Shown here: positions 22,445 through 31,534 of the stretch, in pieces | How the letters are laid out: every line of letters begins with the position of its first letter | Position numbering within the stretch: the first letter of the stretch is position 1 | From: a virus | Direction: 5' to 3' (one strand) | Length of the DNA stretch: 64,000 nucleotides | Virus record (IMG/VR): IMGVR_UViG_3300023174_003073 | Coordinates: 62,001 to 126,000 of that record | The notes under the pieces: model-generated | Database searches by the model: none | What the model saw: only the letters and a program-made list of their open reading frames with translations | What the model was told of the DNA's origin: nothing | Program-made: the position numbers and the translations under genes

Positions 22445-23620
22445 TTAATATTTACTTTCTCTTGTGTGTTTACGATAATCAGTTGACATACGCAACCACT
22501 GTTCACCATTGCCTTCCATGATATCACAGATACGGTCAATAGTCTTATCATTCCAATCGCTAATTGCACCTTGATTTTTACTTGGTGCATGTAGCATATT
22601 GAATAATTTAATAGTTGCATCTTCTACACTCCATGGAGTATACAGCCTTGTGTGGTCATTAGCAAATGTTTCGGGGAAACTACGATATGCTGGATAGCAT
22701 ACGTTACAACCCAATGCATCTGCTTCACTTACAGTATTACTAACCCAGTCTTGCAATGCACAATTGAATACAATGCGTGTATCATTCAACAATGCATAGT
22801 AGTCATTCTTTTCTAGGTCTTCGTAAACTTTGAGTTTACCGTCTTTACGCATTTGTTGTGTGCGTTCCATATAGCTACTGTTGTTACTCTTTATTTTGCT
22901 GCCACTGAATACACAAAACTCTGCTACATTTTCAAAACGCTTATGAAATTCTTCAATCACATCCATATAGAAGTCAGGTTGTTTCTCCTGATCCCAACGT
23001 GCAGAAAATGCAATGCGCTTTTTACGTTTGTCAAATGGCTTTAGTTCGCCAACACGACCACGCACCTCATCTTTACCGAATGCAAGACCTGATATATTAT
23101 AAATTGGGGCTTCCCAGCCTGCAATCTTCATAAGCATTACCATTTCTTCATTCGTAGCAAGTACACCATCGACAAACGAATCCACCATCTTTTCATAATG
23201 ACCCATAAATTTAGACATGCCCCACACATGAACAAAATCATCAGGATCAATGGACTGAGCAAGGCAGCGCACAAAAATGCGAGGCCTACTAGAATCGGGA
23301 ATCTGGTTAAGAATATAAGGTAGGCTTTCGATGCCAGGCTGGAACATGTCCTCAAAGTAAATAACGTCCTCATTATTCAGTTCTCCTGCCTTCATCATAC
23401 GAATCAAATTCATTAGTTGCGACATACCAAAGTATGTGCGACCATGTGCATCTAATACTTGACCAGTAACAATCGCTTGGTCGTTACTTAGTGTTTCACC
23501 GGGTACAATGACGTAATCAATGCCCCGTTTCTCAAAGACAGCACGATTCCACTCTTGTAGTTGTAGAGTGTATCGTGCTTTATAAGGCTCAAGGCCCATA
23601 TAATATAGTCTACGCATCAT
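22445..23620 (-). CDS. GT-B glycosyltransferase (GT4-like)
   Basis: A 391-residue protein with the donor-domain FSARWDQEKQPDFYMDVI and the acidic SEADALGCNVCYPAYRSFPE near the C-terminus, as in GT-B transferases. It is distinct from the 16.5-17.9 kb enzyme. The N-terminal half has a long acceptor-like domain. It is coupled to the upstream 68-residue gene by a TGATG overlap. The target (LPS, protein or DNA) is unknown. Confidence 0.8.
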   Translation of the reverse strand: MMRRLYYMGLEPYKARYTLQLQEWNRAVFEKRGIDYVIVPGETLSNDQAIVTGQVLDAHGRTYFGMSQLMNLIRMMKAGELNNEDVIYFEDMFQPGIESLPYILNQIPDSSRPRIFVRCLAQSIDPDDFVHVWGMSKFMGHYEKMVDSFVDGVLATNEEMVMLMKIAGWEAPIYNISGLAFGKDEVRGRVGELKPFDKRKKRIAFSARWDQEKQPDFYMDVIEEFHKRFENVAEFCVFSGSKIKSNNSSYMERTQQMRKDGKLKVYEDLEKNDYYALLNDTRIVFNCALQDWVSNTVSEADALGCNVCYPAYRSFPETFANDHTRLYTPWSVEDATIKLFNMLHAPSKNQGAISDWNDKTIDRICDIMEGNGEQWLRMSTDYRKHTRESKY

Positions 23621-23823
23621 ACTCTTGCGTCAGCATCCCAAGAATTTTTAGGCCACTTGCCTGTCAATTGTTTTTGATGTTGGCGATATACATAACTACG
23701 CATATCGTACAAACTTGCCTCATCAAACTTGTATCCAAAGTCAACACAGAACTCCTTGTATTTTTCAAGGTCTTCAAAGATTTGATGAACTTTAGGATTA
23801 GGTTGAAAAGTTGGTTTTGCCAT
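23617..23823 (-). CDS. Small phage protein adjacent to the glycosyltransferase
   Basis: A 68-residue protein with FQPNPKVHQIFEDLEKYKEFC and FDEASLYDMRSYVYRQ, a conserved phage family. Overlap with the transferase suggests a shared role or shared mRNA; the function is unknown. Confidence 0.7.
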   Translation of the reverse strand: MAKPTFQPNPKVHQIFEDLEKYKEFCVDFGYKFDEASLYDMRSYVYRQHQKQLTGKWPKNSWDADARV

Positions 23824-23834
23824 TGTATTACCTC

Positions 23835-24284
23835 TTAGATTGTGACCGTTAAGTTTGGTCGTTTAGTGTTATAGTAAATTGAACATCCGTTCTCTCCATC
23901 TTCTGAGACTTCGATTTGAATGTCACGGTCTGGATAACGACTTGCAATAACCTCATAAAGGTCATCACTAATCATTTCACAGCTTTTGTTATTCAACTCA
24001 AGTATACCTCGAAATAAACTTTCAAGCCAACGCTTGAATTGAATGAACTCTATATCCCGATCATTATGCGTTACTTGAATGCCAACTCGGAAATGAAATA
24101 TATGACGATGCGGTGTGCTTAAAAAGCTAACATCATATTCGTCACCTGTTGCTAATGCAGGATCGTGACCTGCTTGTGGATAGCAATGAATACCTTCTTT
24201 TTGAAAAGTAACCCAGATAAATCTGTTTGCTACTGTACGAATACGTTCACGCTGTTCTGCTAATGCTTGTTCTCTTTGTTCCAT
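23835..24284 (-). CDS. T-fold-like candidate beside dpdA
   Basis: A 149-residue protein without an assigned family. Its layout resembles T-fold enzymes (QueD, QueF, FolE): an H-x-H pair in STPHRHIFHF (H59, H61), then DRDIEFIQFKRWLESL, then SCEMISDDLYEV and IQIEVSEDGENG. The position of the glutamate, the C-E motif and the strand order fit, but the identity is by eye only. The gene lies between dpdA and the glycosyltransferase, so it could act on the deazaguanine precursor. Similar proteins occur in other phages without known function. Confidence 0.5.
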   Translation of the reverse strand: MEQREQALAEQRERIRTVANRFIWVTFQKEGIHCYPQAGHDPALATGDEYDVSFLSTPHRHIFHFRVGIQVTHNDRDIEFIQFKRWLESLFRGILELNNKSCEMISDDLYEVIASRYPDRDIQIEVSEDGENGCSIYYNTKRPNLTVTI

Positions 24285-24285
24285 T

Positions 24286-24510
24286 TTAAAAAGTCCTGTT
24301 TAATGTTGCCCATGTGAGCCATTGATGAAATGTTTTATATACCATTTCTGCCTCATATTCATCTTGTGGTATCTTCACACCACGAATATAAAAACCATCG
24401 GGAGAAATCCTCAACATTTCACTATTAGTAGATGACCTAAATGTAATTGTATTTTTCATTTCCATATGTGTGATAGGTGCCGCTTGTGTTTCTTGTATCA
24501 TAAAAGTCAT
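24286..24510 (-). CDS. Small conserved protein, ATGA-coupled to dpdA
   Basis: A 74-residue protein with the segment MLRISPDGFYIRGVKIP and a C-terminal KTFHQWLTWA helix. The D-G-F-Y-x-R-G-V pattern recurs in small phage proteins. It starts in an ATGA overlap with the dpdA stop. Unknown function. Confidence 0.65.
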   Translation of the reverse strand: MTFMIQETQAAPITHMEMKNTITFRSSTNSEMLRISPDGFYIRGVKIPQDEYEAEMVYKTFHQWLTWATLNRTF

Positions 24511-25988
24511 ACAAACTCAAACAATTCGTTAAACTTAGTCAATGAGTTAACAGTTTTCTTGCCACTCATACCTTGACTACCACTTTGCATTTGCTTCCAT
24601 AGATTACTATGTGCATCAATAACATCATGGCTAGCTTGTCTAGTCTTTTGTGCAAATACATCATCAATAACTTGTTTGAATGTTAGTCCAGACAAATCAT
24701 GTTTAAGCATTGCAGGTATAACACCTGTTTCATACTTACGATTAGCTTCTTGAACCGCAGTCATATGCTGATAGACATTATGACTTTGTAACAATGTATA
24801 ACTCAAAGTATCCCAACTCGTTTTAGTTTCTTTACCATGTTGACCAATGAAGCCTTGCCCTCGATAGCACAAGTCCTTCATTAGTAGTTTATCAGTTACT
24901 GGACTATCTGTAAAGACTTTATGGATGCCGTCAGCCAAAACTCCGTCTCTAAACTTACGGGTATCTGTAGCATAGTCTTTATTCTCAGCAGTTTTCTCCA
25001 TACTGTATGACCATTTCTTCTCATGTTCAATACTGTTATTGAAATATGCCAAACCTTTAGCCGCACTAAAGAATGGGCTAGCACAGTCAAATGTAATTTG
25101 TAGTTTTGGGTTGTGGTTTTTACGAATAGCTTTTTGAATATCAGTGAACAATACGGCATACTCAAGTATTGACACACCCAAACAGTGAATCAAGTCATGT
25201 TTACCTTCTTGTAGTAAACCATCATATATGATATCAACCATTCTACGCAACATCAAATGTACATCAATCTTTGTTTGTCCACCGAATGCCCAACCATTGA
25301 AATGATTATCTGGATAGATGTTTGGGTCGCAGTATTTCTTCATTTCATCATACCATTTATCACTATCAGTATGAGTACGACCTTGCAATACGTTTAGAAA
25401 CTTACACTTACCATTACGATTCTTAATAAAGTATTCGTTGTTGATATGGGTAGCACTGATTGCTTGTTCAATAGTACTGATACCGTGCAATGAAACACCG
25501 TTCTTGTCCTTCATGTCAAAAGTAGTTGTAGATTGTGAAGGGATATCTAAACACATACCATAGTCCATGTATGTGTCCATCCAGTTCAATACTGCTTTAC
25601 GCTTGACCATAGCACGGGGACAATTAGGATCCTTCCAATCAGCTGGCCATTGACCTTTAAGAATCTGAAATCCACCTGAATCACCTAAAATGAATGTACC
25701 TTCTTCACGTTTACGAATGATACTTTCATTATGGTCAACTTTGTTTGTATCTAAGTTAGCATGACCAGCAGAATACAAGCCCCATTTGTATGTGTATAGA
25801 CCTTCTTTACTGTTTAAGAAGTTTAGTTTCTCTACATCACCATTGAAACTTGCAGGTATACGTGCTAAGTCAAAGTAAGGTTCACCCTCACGTTGCTTAC
25901 CCAAGCCAGAAATATAGAAACTACTGACTGCGGGTAAGAACAATGCCCATTCAGGGTCATGTTGATTAGACAGGTTGATGTTGGACAT
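24507..25988 (-). CDS. dpdA: DpdA-like DNA guanine transglycosylase
   Basis: A 493-residue protein of the tRNA-guanine transglycosylase superfamily. FILGDSGGFQI at 99-109 holds the first catalytic Asp (D103) and TFDCASPFFSA holds the nucleophile-position Asp (D301). Supporting motifs are LNVLQGRTH near 200 and WAFGGQTK near 234-240. The C-x-C-x-x-C zinc site of bacterial Tgt is not visible. With folE, queD and queE nearby it is best read as the enzyme that inserts a 7-deazaguanine base into phage DNA, protecting it from restriction. Confidence 0.85.
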   Translation of the reverse strand: MSNINLSNQHDPEWALFLPAVSSFYISGLGKQREGEPYFDLARIPASFNGDVEKLNFLNSKEGLYTYKWGLYSAGHANLDTNKVDHNESIIRKREEGTFILGDSGGFQILKGQWPADWKDPNCPRAMVKRKAVLNWMDTYMDYGMCLDIPSQSTTTFDMKDKNGVSLHGISTIEQAISATHINNEYFIKNRNGKCKFLNVLQGRTHTDSDKWYDEMKKYCDPNIYPDNHFNGWAFGGQTKIDVHLMLRRMVDIIYDGLLQEGKHDLIHCLGVSILEYAVLFTDIQKAIRKNHNPKLQITFDCASPFFSAAKGLAYFNNSIEHEKKWSYSMEKTAENKDYATDTRKFRDGVLADGIHKVFTDSPVTDKLLMKDLCYRGQGFIGQHGKETKTSWDTLSYTLLQSHNVYQHMTAVQEANRKYETGVIPAMLKHDLSGLTFKQVIDDVFAQKTRQASHDVIDAHSNLWKQMQSGSQGMSGKKTVNSLTKFNELFEFV

Positions 25989-26346
25989 GAGTCTCTTTTC
26001 TAATTAGTGTTTGAACCATTTTGATTTGATGTTGCTTGTCTTTAACTTGTTGTAGTAAATCATTGATGGCAACATTATCTTTTGCTAGTTGTTCTATTTC
26101 ACGTTCTTCACGTATTTTGTCACGTGCCCAGTCTAAGATTTGTTCAGCCTCAGGATTTAATCCAACATAGTAAGTACCCAAGTTAAGATGTTGCCAGCTA
26201 TTGCCATTGTATACTTCTAAACGTTGAAGGTTAATGTTATACTGTAATTGCCCAACACTCATGTAATTACTGTTGTTGATATAGTTACTAGCAGGACCGC
26301 CAGTAACTGCAATATACTTACCAGTTTGACTGATATTACCTATCAT
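25966..26346 (-). CDS. Conserved phage protein, unknown function
   Basis: A 126-residue protein. The N-terminal half is beta-rich (NINLQRLEVYNGNSWQHL), the C-terminal half a charged coiled coil (DWARDKIREEREIEQL). Such two-part proteins are frequent near the T4-like replication genes. The start is an ATGA overlap with the clamp gene. Confidence 0.65.
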   Translation of the reverse strand: MIGNISQTGKYIAVTGGPASNYINNSNYMSVGQLQYNINLQRLEVYNGNSWQHLNLGTYYVGLNPEAEQILDWARDKIREEREIEQLAKDNVAINDLLQQVKDKQHQIKMVQTLIRKETHVQHQPV

Positions 26347-27071
26347 TTTGTTTTTGCTGGTAATAGATATTGATAAACTGCAAGACCACTATCAACAATG
26401 ATTTCACTTGCACCTTTATCACTGATACGATATTTTTTGTCGCCAGGTAAACTAAGAATGCTGATAACGGCTTGTACTGGCCAGTTCCACTTGCTTGCCA
26501 ATGAACCACCTACATTGCTTTGAAATACAAAGTTGCCACTGTGAGTAGAGGGATCACCAAAGTAAATTTTCAAATCAGTACCATCAACTTTAGTCATAAA
26601 GGTTGCTTCTTCACTGTTAGCACTTGCTTGTTTCTTCAAACGCAGAATGTTTGCAACAGTTGGTTCAAAGTCTACGTTCCAAGTTGCGCCTTTAAAAGCA
26701 ACATTGCCAACTTTATCTTCTACAATTGTTCTTGGCATCAAACGATAGTCATTAATAAATGATTTGTCTAATGTTTCAAAGTGAATGCTATCCGGAGTAT
26801 CAACACCATCACGATTAACCTTTGTCATTGAGATTTTTGATGTGTTATCATACTCGTCAAAACTCAAAATAGTTTTAAGTTTGCCCAAGTTAGGCATACC
26901 AAACACACCAATGAATTCTGGGTGCGGGTTTTTAAATGTACCAGTAACGATAACGCTTTTATCTTCTGCAATTGCATTGATAACAGTTTCGGTATCTGTG
27001 CCAGTGACCTTGATTAGGTCTACACCTAATGCTGAGGTATGTTGAATAATGTCTAGTAATGTATCTTTCAT
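26343..27071 (-). CDS. Sliding clamp (T4 gp45-like)
   Basis: A 242-residue protein with the length and segment order of T4-like clamps: FGMPNLGKLKTILSF in the first domain, ATFMTKVDGTDLKIYF in the middle, and a C-terminal SGLAVYQYLLP strand. It would encircle DNA and hold the polymerase, and also activate late transcription. The identification rests on this pattern and its position immediately before DNA polymerase. Its own promoter is at 27110-27138. Confidence 0.75.
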   Translation of the reverse strand: MKDTLLDIIQHTSALGVDLIKVTGTDTETVINAIAEDKSVIVTGTFKNPHPEFIGVFGMPNLGKLKTILSFDEYDNTSKISMTKVNRDGVDTPDSIHFETLDKSFINDYRLMPRTIVEDKVGNVAFKGATWNVDFEPTVANILRLKKQASANSEEATFMTKVDGTDLKIYFGDPSTHSGNFVFQSNVGGSLASKWNWPVQAVISILSLPGDKKYRISDKGASEIIVDSGLAVYQYLLPAKTK

Positions 27072-27109
27072 TTTGTGTCCTTTAAGTTATTTAGGAAGAT
27101 TATCTGTGT

Positions 27110-27138
27110 ATTATAATGGAATATTTTGCGAATGTCAA
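27110..27138 (-). promoter_or_regulatory. Consensus sigma70 promoter (sliding clamp)
   Basis: Minus strand TTGACA, 17 bp, TATAAT, in the gap between the clamp and polymerase genes. Confidence 0.9.
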
Positions 27139-27146
27139 ACATTAGT

Positions 27147-29855
27147 TTAACCAAACGTAAATAAATCACTAAATGTTGAATTAGTATCAATATTGGTTTT
27201 GATATCCCAACTTAATACTCCGAGTAAGTTGTCAATTTTTTCATCGACAAGTGTTTGTTCCATTGCTTCATCATCGAAGGGCAAATCTGTAAACCATTTA
27301 GGTAGTCGCAGTTCATCTGTCGGGTAAGCAATGCTAGTCATCTTTAATGCATTAGGTTTTAGTTTGCATACAATAATTTTCATACCATCAATAACCTTCA
27401 TTGAATAGTTGTCACCATATAATTTTCTTAGATAGTTCCAATTAATTGCTGCCATTGCGTGACCAACGCCACACTTACCAGTTTGTTCAAATGCAAGTGT
27501 ATGCTTGGTTAAGTTGTTGACTGACTTAGGAGAACCTTTTGTCCAACTATCTTGTTCGGATAGATTTCGTTTGAATTCTTTGATAACCTCAATGACTTCA
27601 TCACGACCTTTACCTTGTTGAATGACCATGCTCAATACATTCATTAAGAATTCTTGTACATATTTAGGAGTATCAGCACGTTTCAAATCAAGACCCATAG
27701 CCTTGATATCACCTAGCTTACCATCTTTATCTTTACGCTTGCCTTCTTTATCAAAGATATTGATAGCATAGCGTTTCTTAGTGATAAAAATACTACGGTC
27801 GCCGATCAGTTCACGACCAGCTTTAATGATTTCACCATTCTTGCGCGGTGAGTGAAATGCTTTCTCCATAAAGCTGGGAAACGAATCATTTGCTTCGTCT
27901 GCAATAGCATCATACAATCCAATACATACCTCTTTGTTCCATTCTAATTCGCCTGCGTCAATTTGAGGCTTCATAGTTGGATATGCTGAGAAGTAACATG
28001 AGTCAGTGTCACCATAAACAATCGCATCACCTTCGTGTGTATATTCACCGGTAACAGTTTGATTGATTTGGCTCATCATGTGACGAACAATTTGACGACC
28101 AGATAGCGTAACACTTTGACCAATACGTTTGTCATAGAAACGACAATGTTCATTCAATAGTGCGCCATAAGCAGAATTCAATAAAATCTTACGCACTAAC
28201 TGACGCTTATCCCAATACTCACGGTCTTCATCAGTAGTTGATTCACGTAATTTCTTCTGCATTGTTTTACGATCCGAGTACCAACGAGATAATAGTCCTG
28301 GAACTACACCCTCTTTCTCGTATGTAAAGATTGTACCATTTGCACTAAGCATCCAGGGACGATGACTATCAAACACCAATTTCCATATTTCAGCCGCAGA
28401 CATTTCTTCACTGCGCCCATCTTCATAGTCAACAATAAGCATTGTACCACGTTCTTGGTTCATAATTGCAGTATACTCTAATGCACCAAACAGTCCTTCC
28501 CATAGAATAGCACCACCTACATCATCGTCACCTTCTTTGTAACGTTTCTTTTCTTGTGCTAATCTAAGACCTTTGTCTTTCATGTACTGGTCTGTGATTG
28601 TTTGTCTGACTTGGGCAACAATAGTCTCGCCCGCCATGTTGAGTGCCCTGATAACTGAGGGGTAGAGTGAGTTAATGTCAACTGCTCCGACATATTCGTG
28701 CATGCCTCTTTTCGGCGTAGCAACATAGGCACCTGCCGCTTGTTGTGTTTCATCTGCATTTTCAGTTCTCCGTTTTTTATCTGGTACAACTAATCCACGC
28801 TCATGCGCTTCATTAAAGATAGCCATTTCAATCATTGCCACTGAACCCATAACTGTTGGAAGCAGTACTGTGTTCTCATGCGCCAATTGATTAGCCAATT
28901 CTAAGAATTTTAATTTGTTGTGAATCTTAACTAACAACATAGTATCTTGCCTGTTGTACTCTAAGAACTTTTCCCAGTCCTTGTTATACAATTGGTCAAG
29001 AGTACCTTCGTATTGTGTTTTGTTTTCACCAACTTCCATTTCACCAATAGCATCTAGTTTATAGCTATGGCGACTTTCGTAGTTGTACTTCTTATAGAGT
29101 TGCAAATAGTCCATGTGAATACGACCTACTAAATCATAAGTCTGTTCTGACTTACCAAATCGTTCATATTCTCTAGGCTTGGGTAATTGACCCATTAAAC
29201 AGAATTTGCGTGTATCATCTTTACTCATCACACGTGTAACACGATTAACCATATATGGTATATCGTATCCCTCTGAGTTCCAACCAGTCATTACATCAGC
29301 ATCTTCAATCAATTCAAAGAATGTATCAAACATTTCTTTTTCACTTTTGAAAAGTAAACAGTTCTCATATTTTCTTGTGATTTCCCATGCTGTTTCTTCA
29401 CTCATATGCTTTGGCGCAATGCAAAGTGTAATGAGTAAATCTTGCCAATCCAAATACAATGAAATAGCAGTTACTGGATTGAATGGATCACTAGTAGGAC
29501 TGAAACCTTTTTCCGGGTCAAAGTCTACTTCAATGTCAAAGAAACAAGTATGTAGTTTAGGTGCATCAACACCCAAATAGTTTTCACTTAAACAACGAAA
29601 TACCGGATTGATATCACTTTCAAATAGTTCTTTACCATTATGTATTCTTCGTTCCTTTTCAAATTCTGTACGCTTACGTGTACTAAATCTGCTTACAGGA
29701 TTTCCGTAAATGCTACGATGCTTACCCTTGTTATCTGGGTAATAGAAAACATAATTGGCAGGAAACTCTTTGTAATGACGCTTGCCGTCAGTACCTCGCT
29801 CTACTACATAAATTCTATCTTCATCCCTTGCGTGGATGGCATCTACATAACTCAA
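27147..29855 (-). CDS. Family B DNA polymerase (T4 gp43-like)
   Basis: A 902-residue replicative polymerase, close to T4 gp43 (898). Exonuclease motifs: FFDIEVDF (Exo I, D107/E109), GWNSEGYDIPY (Exo II, 191-201), YNRQDTMLL (Exo III, D304). Polymerase motifs: VDINSLYPS (motif A, D393), KILLNSAYGAL (motif B, 556-566), YGDTDS (motif C, 614-619). All catalytic residues are present. The start codon is TTG, overlapping the upstream stop as TTGA. It works with the neighbouring clamp (26343) and the clamp loader at 52.7 kb. Confidence 0.97.
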   Translation of the reverse strand: MSYVDAIHARDEDRIYVVERGTDGKRHYKEFPANYVFYYPDNKGKHRSIYGNPVSRFSTRKRTEFEKERRIHNGKELFESDINPVFRCLSENYLGVDAPKLHTCFFDIEVDFDPEKGFSPTSDPFNPVTAISLYLDWQDLLITLCIAPKHMSEETAWEITRKYENCLLFKSEKEMFDTFFELIEDADVMTGWNSEGYDIPYMVNRVTRVMSKDDTRKFCLMGQLPKPREYERFGKSEQTYDLVGRIHMDYLQLYKKYNYESRHSYKLDAIGEMEVGENKTQYEGTLDQLYNKDWEKFLEYNRQDTMLLVKIHNKLKFLELANQLAHENTVLLPTVMGSVAMIEMAIFNEAHERGLVVPDKKRRTENADETQQAAGAYVATPKRGMHEYVGAVDINSLYPSVIRALNMAGETIVAQVRQTITDQYMKDKGLRLAQEKKRYKEGDDDVGGAILWEGLFGALEYTAIMNQERGTMLIVDYEDGRSEEMSAAEIWKLVFDSHRPWMLSANGTIFTYEKEGVVPGLLSRWYSDRKTMQKKLRESTTDEDREYWDKRQLVRKILLNSAYGALLNEHCRFYDKRIGQSVTLSGRQIVRHMMSQINQTVTGEYTHEGDAIVYGDTDSCYFSAYPTMKPQIDAGELEWNKEVCIGLYDAIADEANDSFPSFMEKAFHSPRKNGEIIKAGRELIGDRSIFITKKRYAINIFDKEGKRKDKDGKLGDIKAMGLDLKRADTPKYVQEFLMNVLSMVIQQGKGRDEVIEVIKEFKRNLSEQDSWTKGSPKSVNNLTKHTLAFEQTGKCGVGHAMAAINWNYLRKLYGDNYSMKVIDGMKIIVCKLKPNALKMTSIAYPTDELRLPKWFTDLPFDDEAMEQTLVDEKIDNLLGVLSWDIKTNIDTNSTFSDLFTFG

Positions 29856-30115
29856 AGTGTCTTGCCCACAGTTTCCAAAATAGTGTTGAGTTGTTCGTGT
29901 TCTTGATTTGATTGTGTTAAACTTGCTTTATGGGCAATGCGTATTGCCTTTTTAAGTACACTAGGTTTAACTTCTAGTTCTTCTGCAATTGCTTTTACGG
30001 TATCGGTTAATCCGCCTTGCAGTGTGTCAATCTCATGCATCACTGCCATACCTTCATTAATCAATTGGGTCAATTTGATTTTTTGATCACCATTGAATGT
30101 TTTCACATCGTTCAT
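29852..30115 (-). CDS. DsbA-like dsDNA-binding protein
   Basis: An 87-residue helical protein of the size and pattern of the T4 DsbA late-transcription regulator: KIKLTQLINEGM, EIDTLQGGLTDTVKAIAEEL, KPSVLKKAIRIAHKAS. It would bind double-stranded DNA near late promoters. Identification is by length, pattern and location before DNA polymerase. The promoter with a 14 bp dyad is at 30139-30166. Confidence 0.6.
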   Translation of the reverse strand: MNDVKTFNGDQKIKLTQLINEGMAVMHEIDTLQGGLTDTVKAIAEELEVKPSVLKKAIRIAHKASLTQSNQEHEQLNTILETVGKTL

Positions 30116-30123
30116 AGATACTC

Positions 30124-30159
30124 CTTAGTAAAGTAGTTATTATACACTACTTCACTAAG
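30124..30159. repeat. 14 bp inverted repeat around a -10 box
   Basis: Arms CTTAGTAAAGTAGT / ACTACTTCACTAAG with one G/T mismatch and an eight-base centre holding the -10. An operator is the likely function. Confidence 0.85.
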
Positions 30160-30166
30160 AAGTCAA
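30139..30166 (-). promoter_or_regulatory. Sigma70 promoter with operator-like dyad
   Basis: Minus strand TTGACT, 16 bp, TATAAT. The dyad 30124-30159 spans the -10. It precedes the dsbA-like and polymerase genes. Confidence 0.9.
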
Positions 30167-30221
30167 TGATTTTGCGTGATTACGGTTAAATTACCCGATT
30201 AACAAGTGTAACCTAATTTAA

Positions 30222-30971
30222 TTATAAACTAAATGCTGATTTAGCTTCATTATAATTTGTAGTTACAGCGGTCTGGTCTAATACACTATCATATACTCTT
30301 ACCATAAAATATTTGCCATGTGCAGCATCATTTATTGTGTTTACTGTGCCAGCGTTGGGGTGTCTAGCACCAATTTGTAAACTGTTTGTTGATATGCCAC
30401 CTGAAGGTTGTGCAAATGTGCCTCCGGTTTTTGTTTTTAATGTACCGTTTAAATAGAAGTTCAATGTTGATCCGGTGACAGTAATTAAATAGTGATTTCT
30501 ATTTGCCTTAGCACCGGACGACAAAGCATAATTTTGTAAACCGGATGATGATCCAATCGCTAGTGTTGTGTCACTGCCAAAATATGCAAGAAATCCTTTA
30601 TTAAAGCTATATGCCTCATTACCAAACAATGATGCCCAATAACCTGTAGCACTAATACTTGCTACTATTTCAATAGTAAATGTTGATGGTAAATTATACG
30701 GGATATCAATCATTGCACCATTAAGACTTGTACTACCGGTTGTGACTATGCCACCGCCATTAGCTGAATTGTAAGCATAATTACCTGTACCTGACTTGCG
30801 TAAAGTAGCGTTGTAACCATTGCCCGAAGTGTCTGTCCATGTTGTTCCACTTGAAGGAGCTGATTGTAAGTACACTTTTAGTCCTCCGCCTCCGCCACCC
30901 CCAGAACCATCAGATATAACTGACCCGCCGTCAAATTGAATTCCACCTAATAATTGTATTCCTGTTGTCAT
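30222..30971 (-). CDS. Lectin-like (LamG/ConA) virion protein
   Basis: A 249-residue protein. The N-terminal 20 residues (MTTGIQLLGGIQFDGGS) are shared with the next gene. A poly-Gly linker precedes a jelly-roll lectin-like domain with WTDTSGNGYNATL and SLQIGARHPNAG. Such LamG-like domains bind glycans, so a tail-tip or head adhesin role fits. AAGGAAAAATATC precedes the start. Confidence 0.75.
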   Translation of the reverse strand: MTTGIQLLGGIQFDGGSVISDGSGGGGGGGLKVYLQSAPSSGTTWTDTSGNGYNATLRKSGTGNYAYNSANGGGIVTTGSTSLNGAMIDIPYNLPSTFTIEIVASISATGYWASLFGNEAYSFNKGFLAYFGSDTTLAIGSSSGLQNYALSSGAKANRNHYLITVTGSTLNFYLNGTLKTKTGGTFAQPSGGISTNSLQIGARHPNAGTVNTINDAAHGKYFMVRVYDSVLDQTAVTTNYNEAKSAFSL

Positions 30972-30994
30972 GATATTTTTCCTTTTTGTTTATT

Positions 30995-31519
30995 TTAATA
31001 CCAATTATAGCCCATTTGCTTAGTTGGTATATATGGTGTCAATGTAACCGGTAAAGTATATGTACCTGGTTTGGCTAAAGTTGTAAATGGATCAGATGTT
31101 TCCCAACCAGGTATTGTAGTATCAATTGGTATAATTTTCATTAAATTAGGGTCACCGGTATAAGTACCGTTACTACCTATTGCCATTCTTACTACTGTTG
31201 AACCACCTGTTGCCCAAGTTGCATTCCATGCATATGCAAAATCTGGATCAAATCCTGCATTAGAAAATTTTGCATACCAATCTGCTAATGTACCGGCGTT
31301 GGTTGCTTCAAAATATATTGACGATGCAATTACTGTTCCGGGATCAACAGTCCAACTGTCCAACGTTGGGGGATTACCTACATAAGTGACTCCGCTTCCA
31401 CTAGAACCCCTATTTGTAATATCCCAGGGAGCAATAGAAATATTTGGTGATGCATCATCTCCTAATATTGTTGAGCCACCGCTAAATTGTATTCCACCTA
31501 ATAAATGTATTCCTGGCAT
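30995..31519 (-). CDS. Virion protein, paralogous N-terminus
   Basis: A 174-residue protein that starts MPGIHLLGGIQFSGGST, nearly the same as its neighbour, then has a different beta-rich body (PGIHLL core, SPNISIAPWD, GYNWY end). A common attachment tag with different distal domains is typical of adhesins or decoration proteins. The fold of the body is not recognised. Confidence 0.7.
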   Translation of the reverse strand: MPGIHLLGGIQFSGGSTILGDDASPNISIAPWDITNRGSSGSGVTYVGNPPTLDSWTVDPGTVIASSIYFEATNAGTLADWYAKFSNAGFDPDFAYAWNATWATGGSTVVRMAIGSNGTYTGDPNLMKIIPIDTTIPGWETSDPFTTLAKPGTYTLPVTLTPYIPTKQMGYNWY

Positions 31520-31534
31520 ATTTTTTCCTTTATG

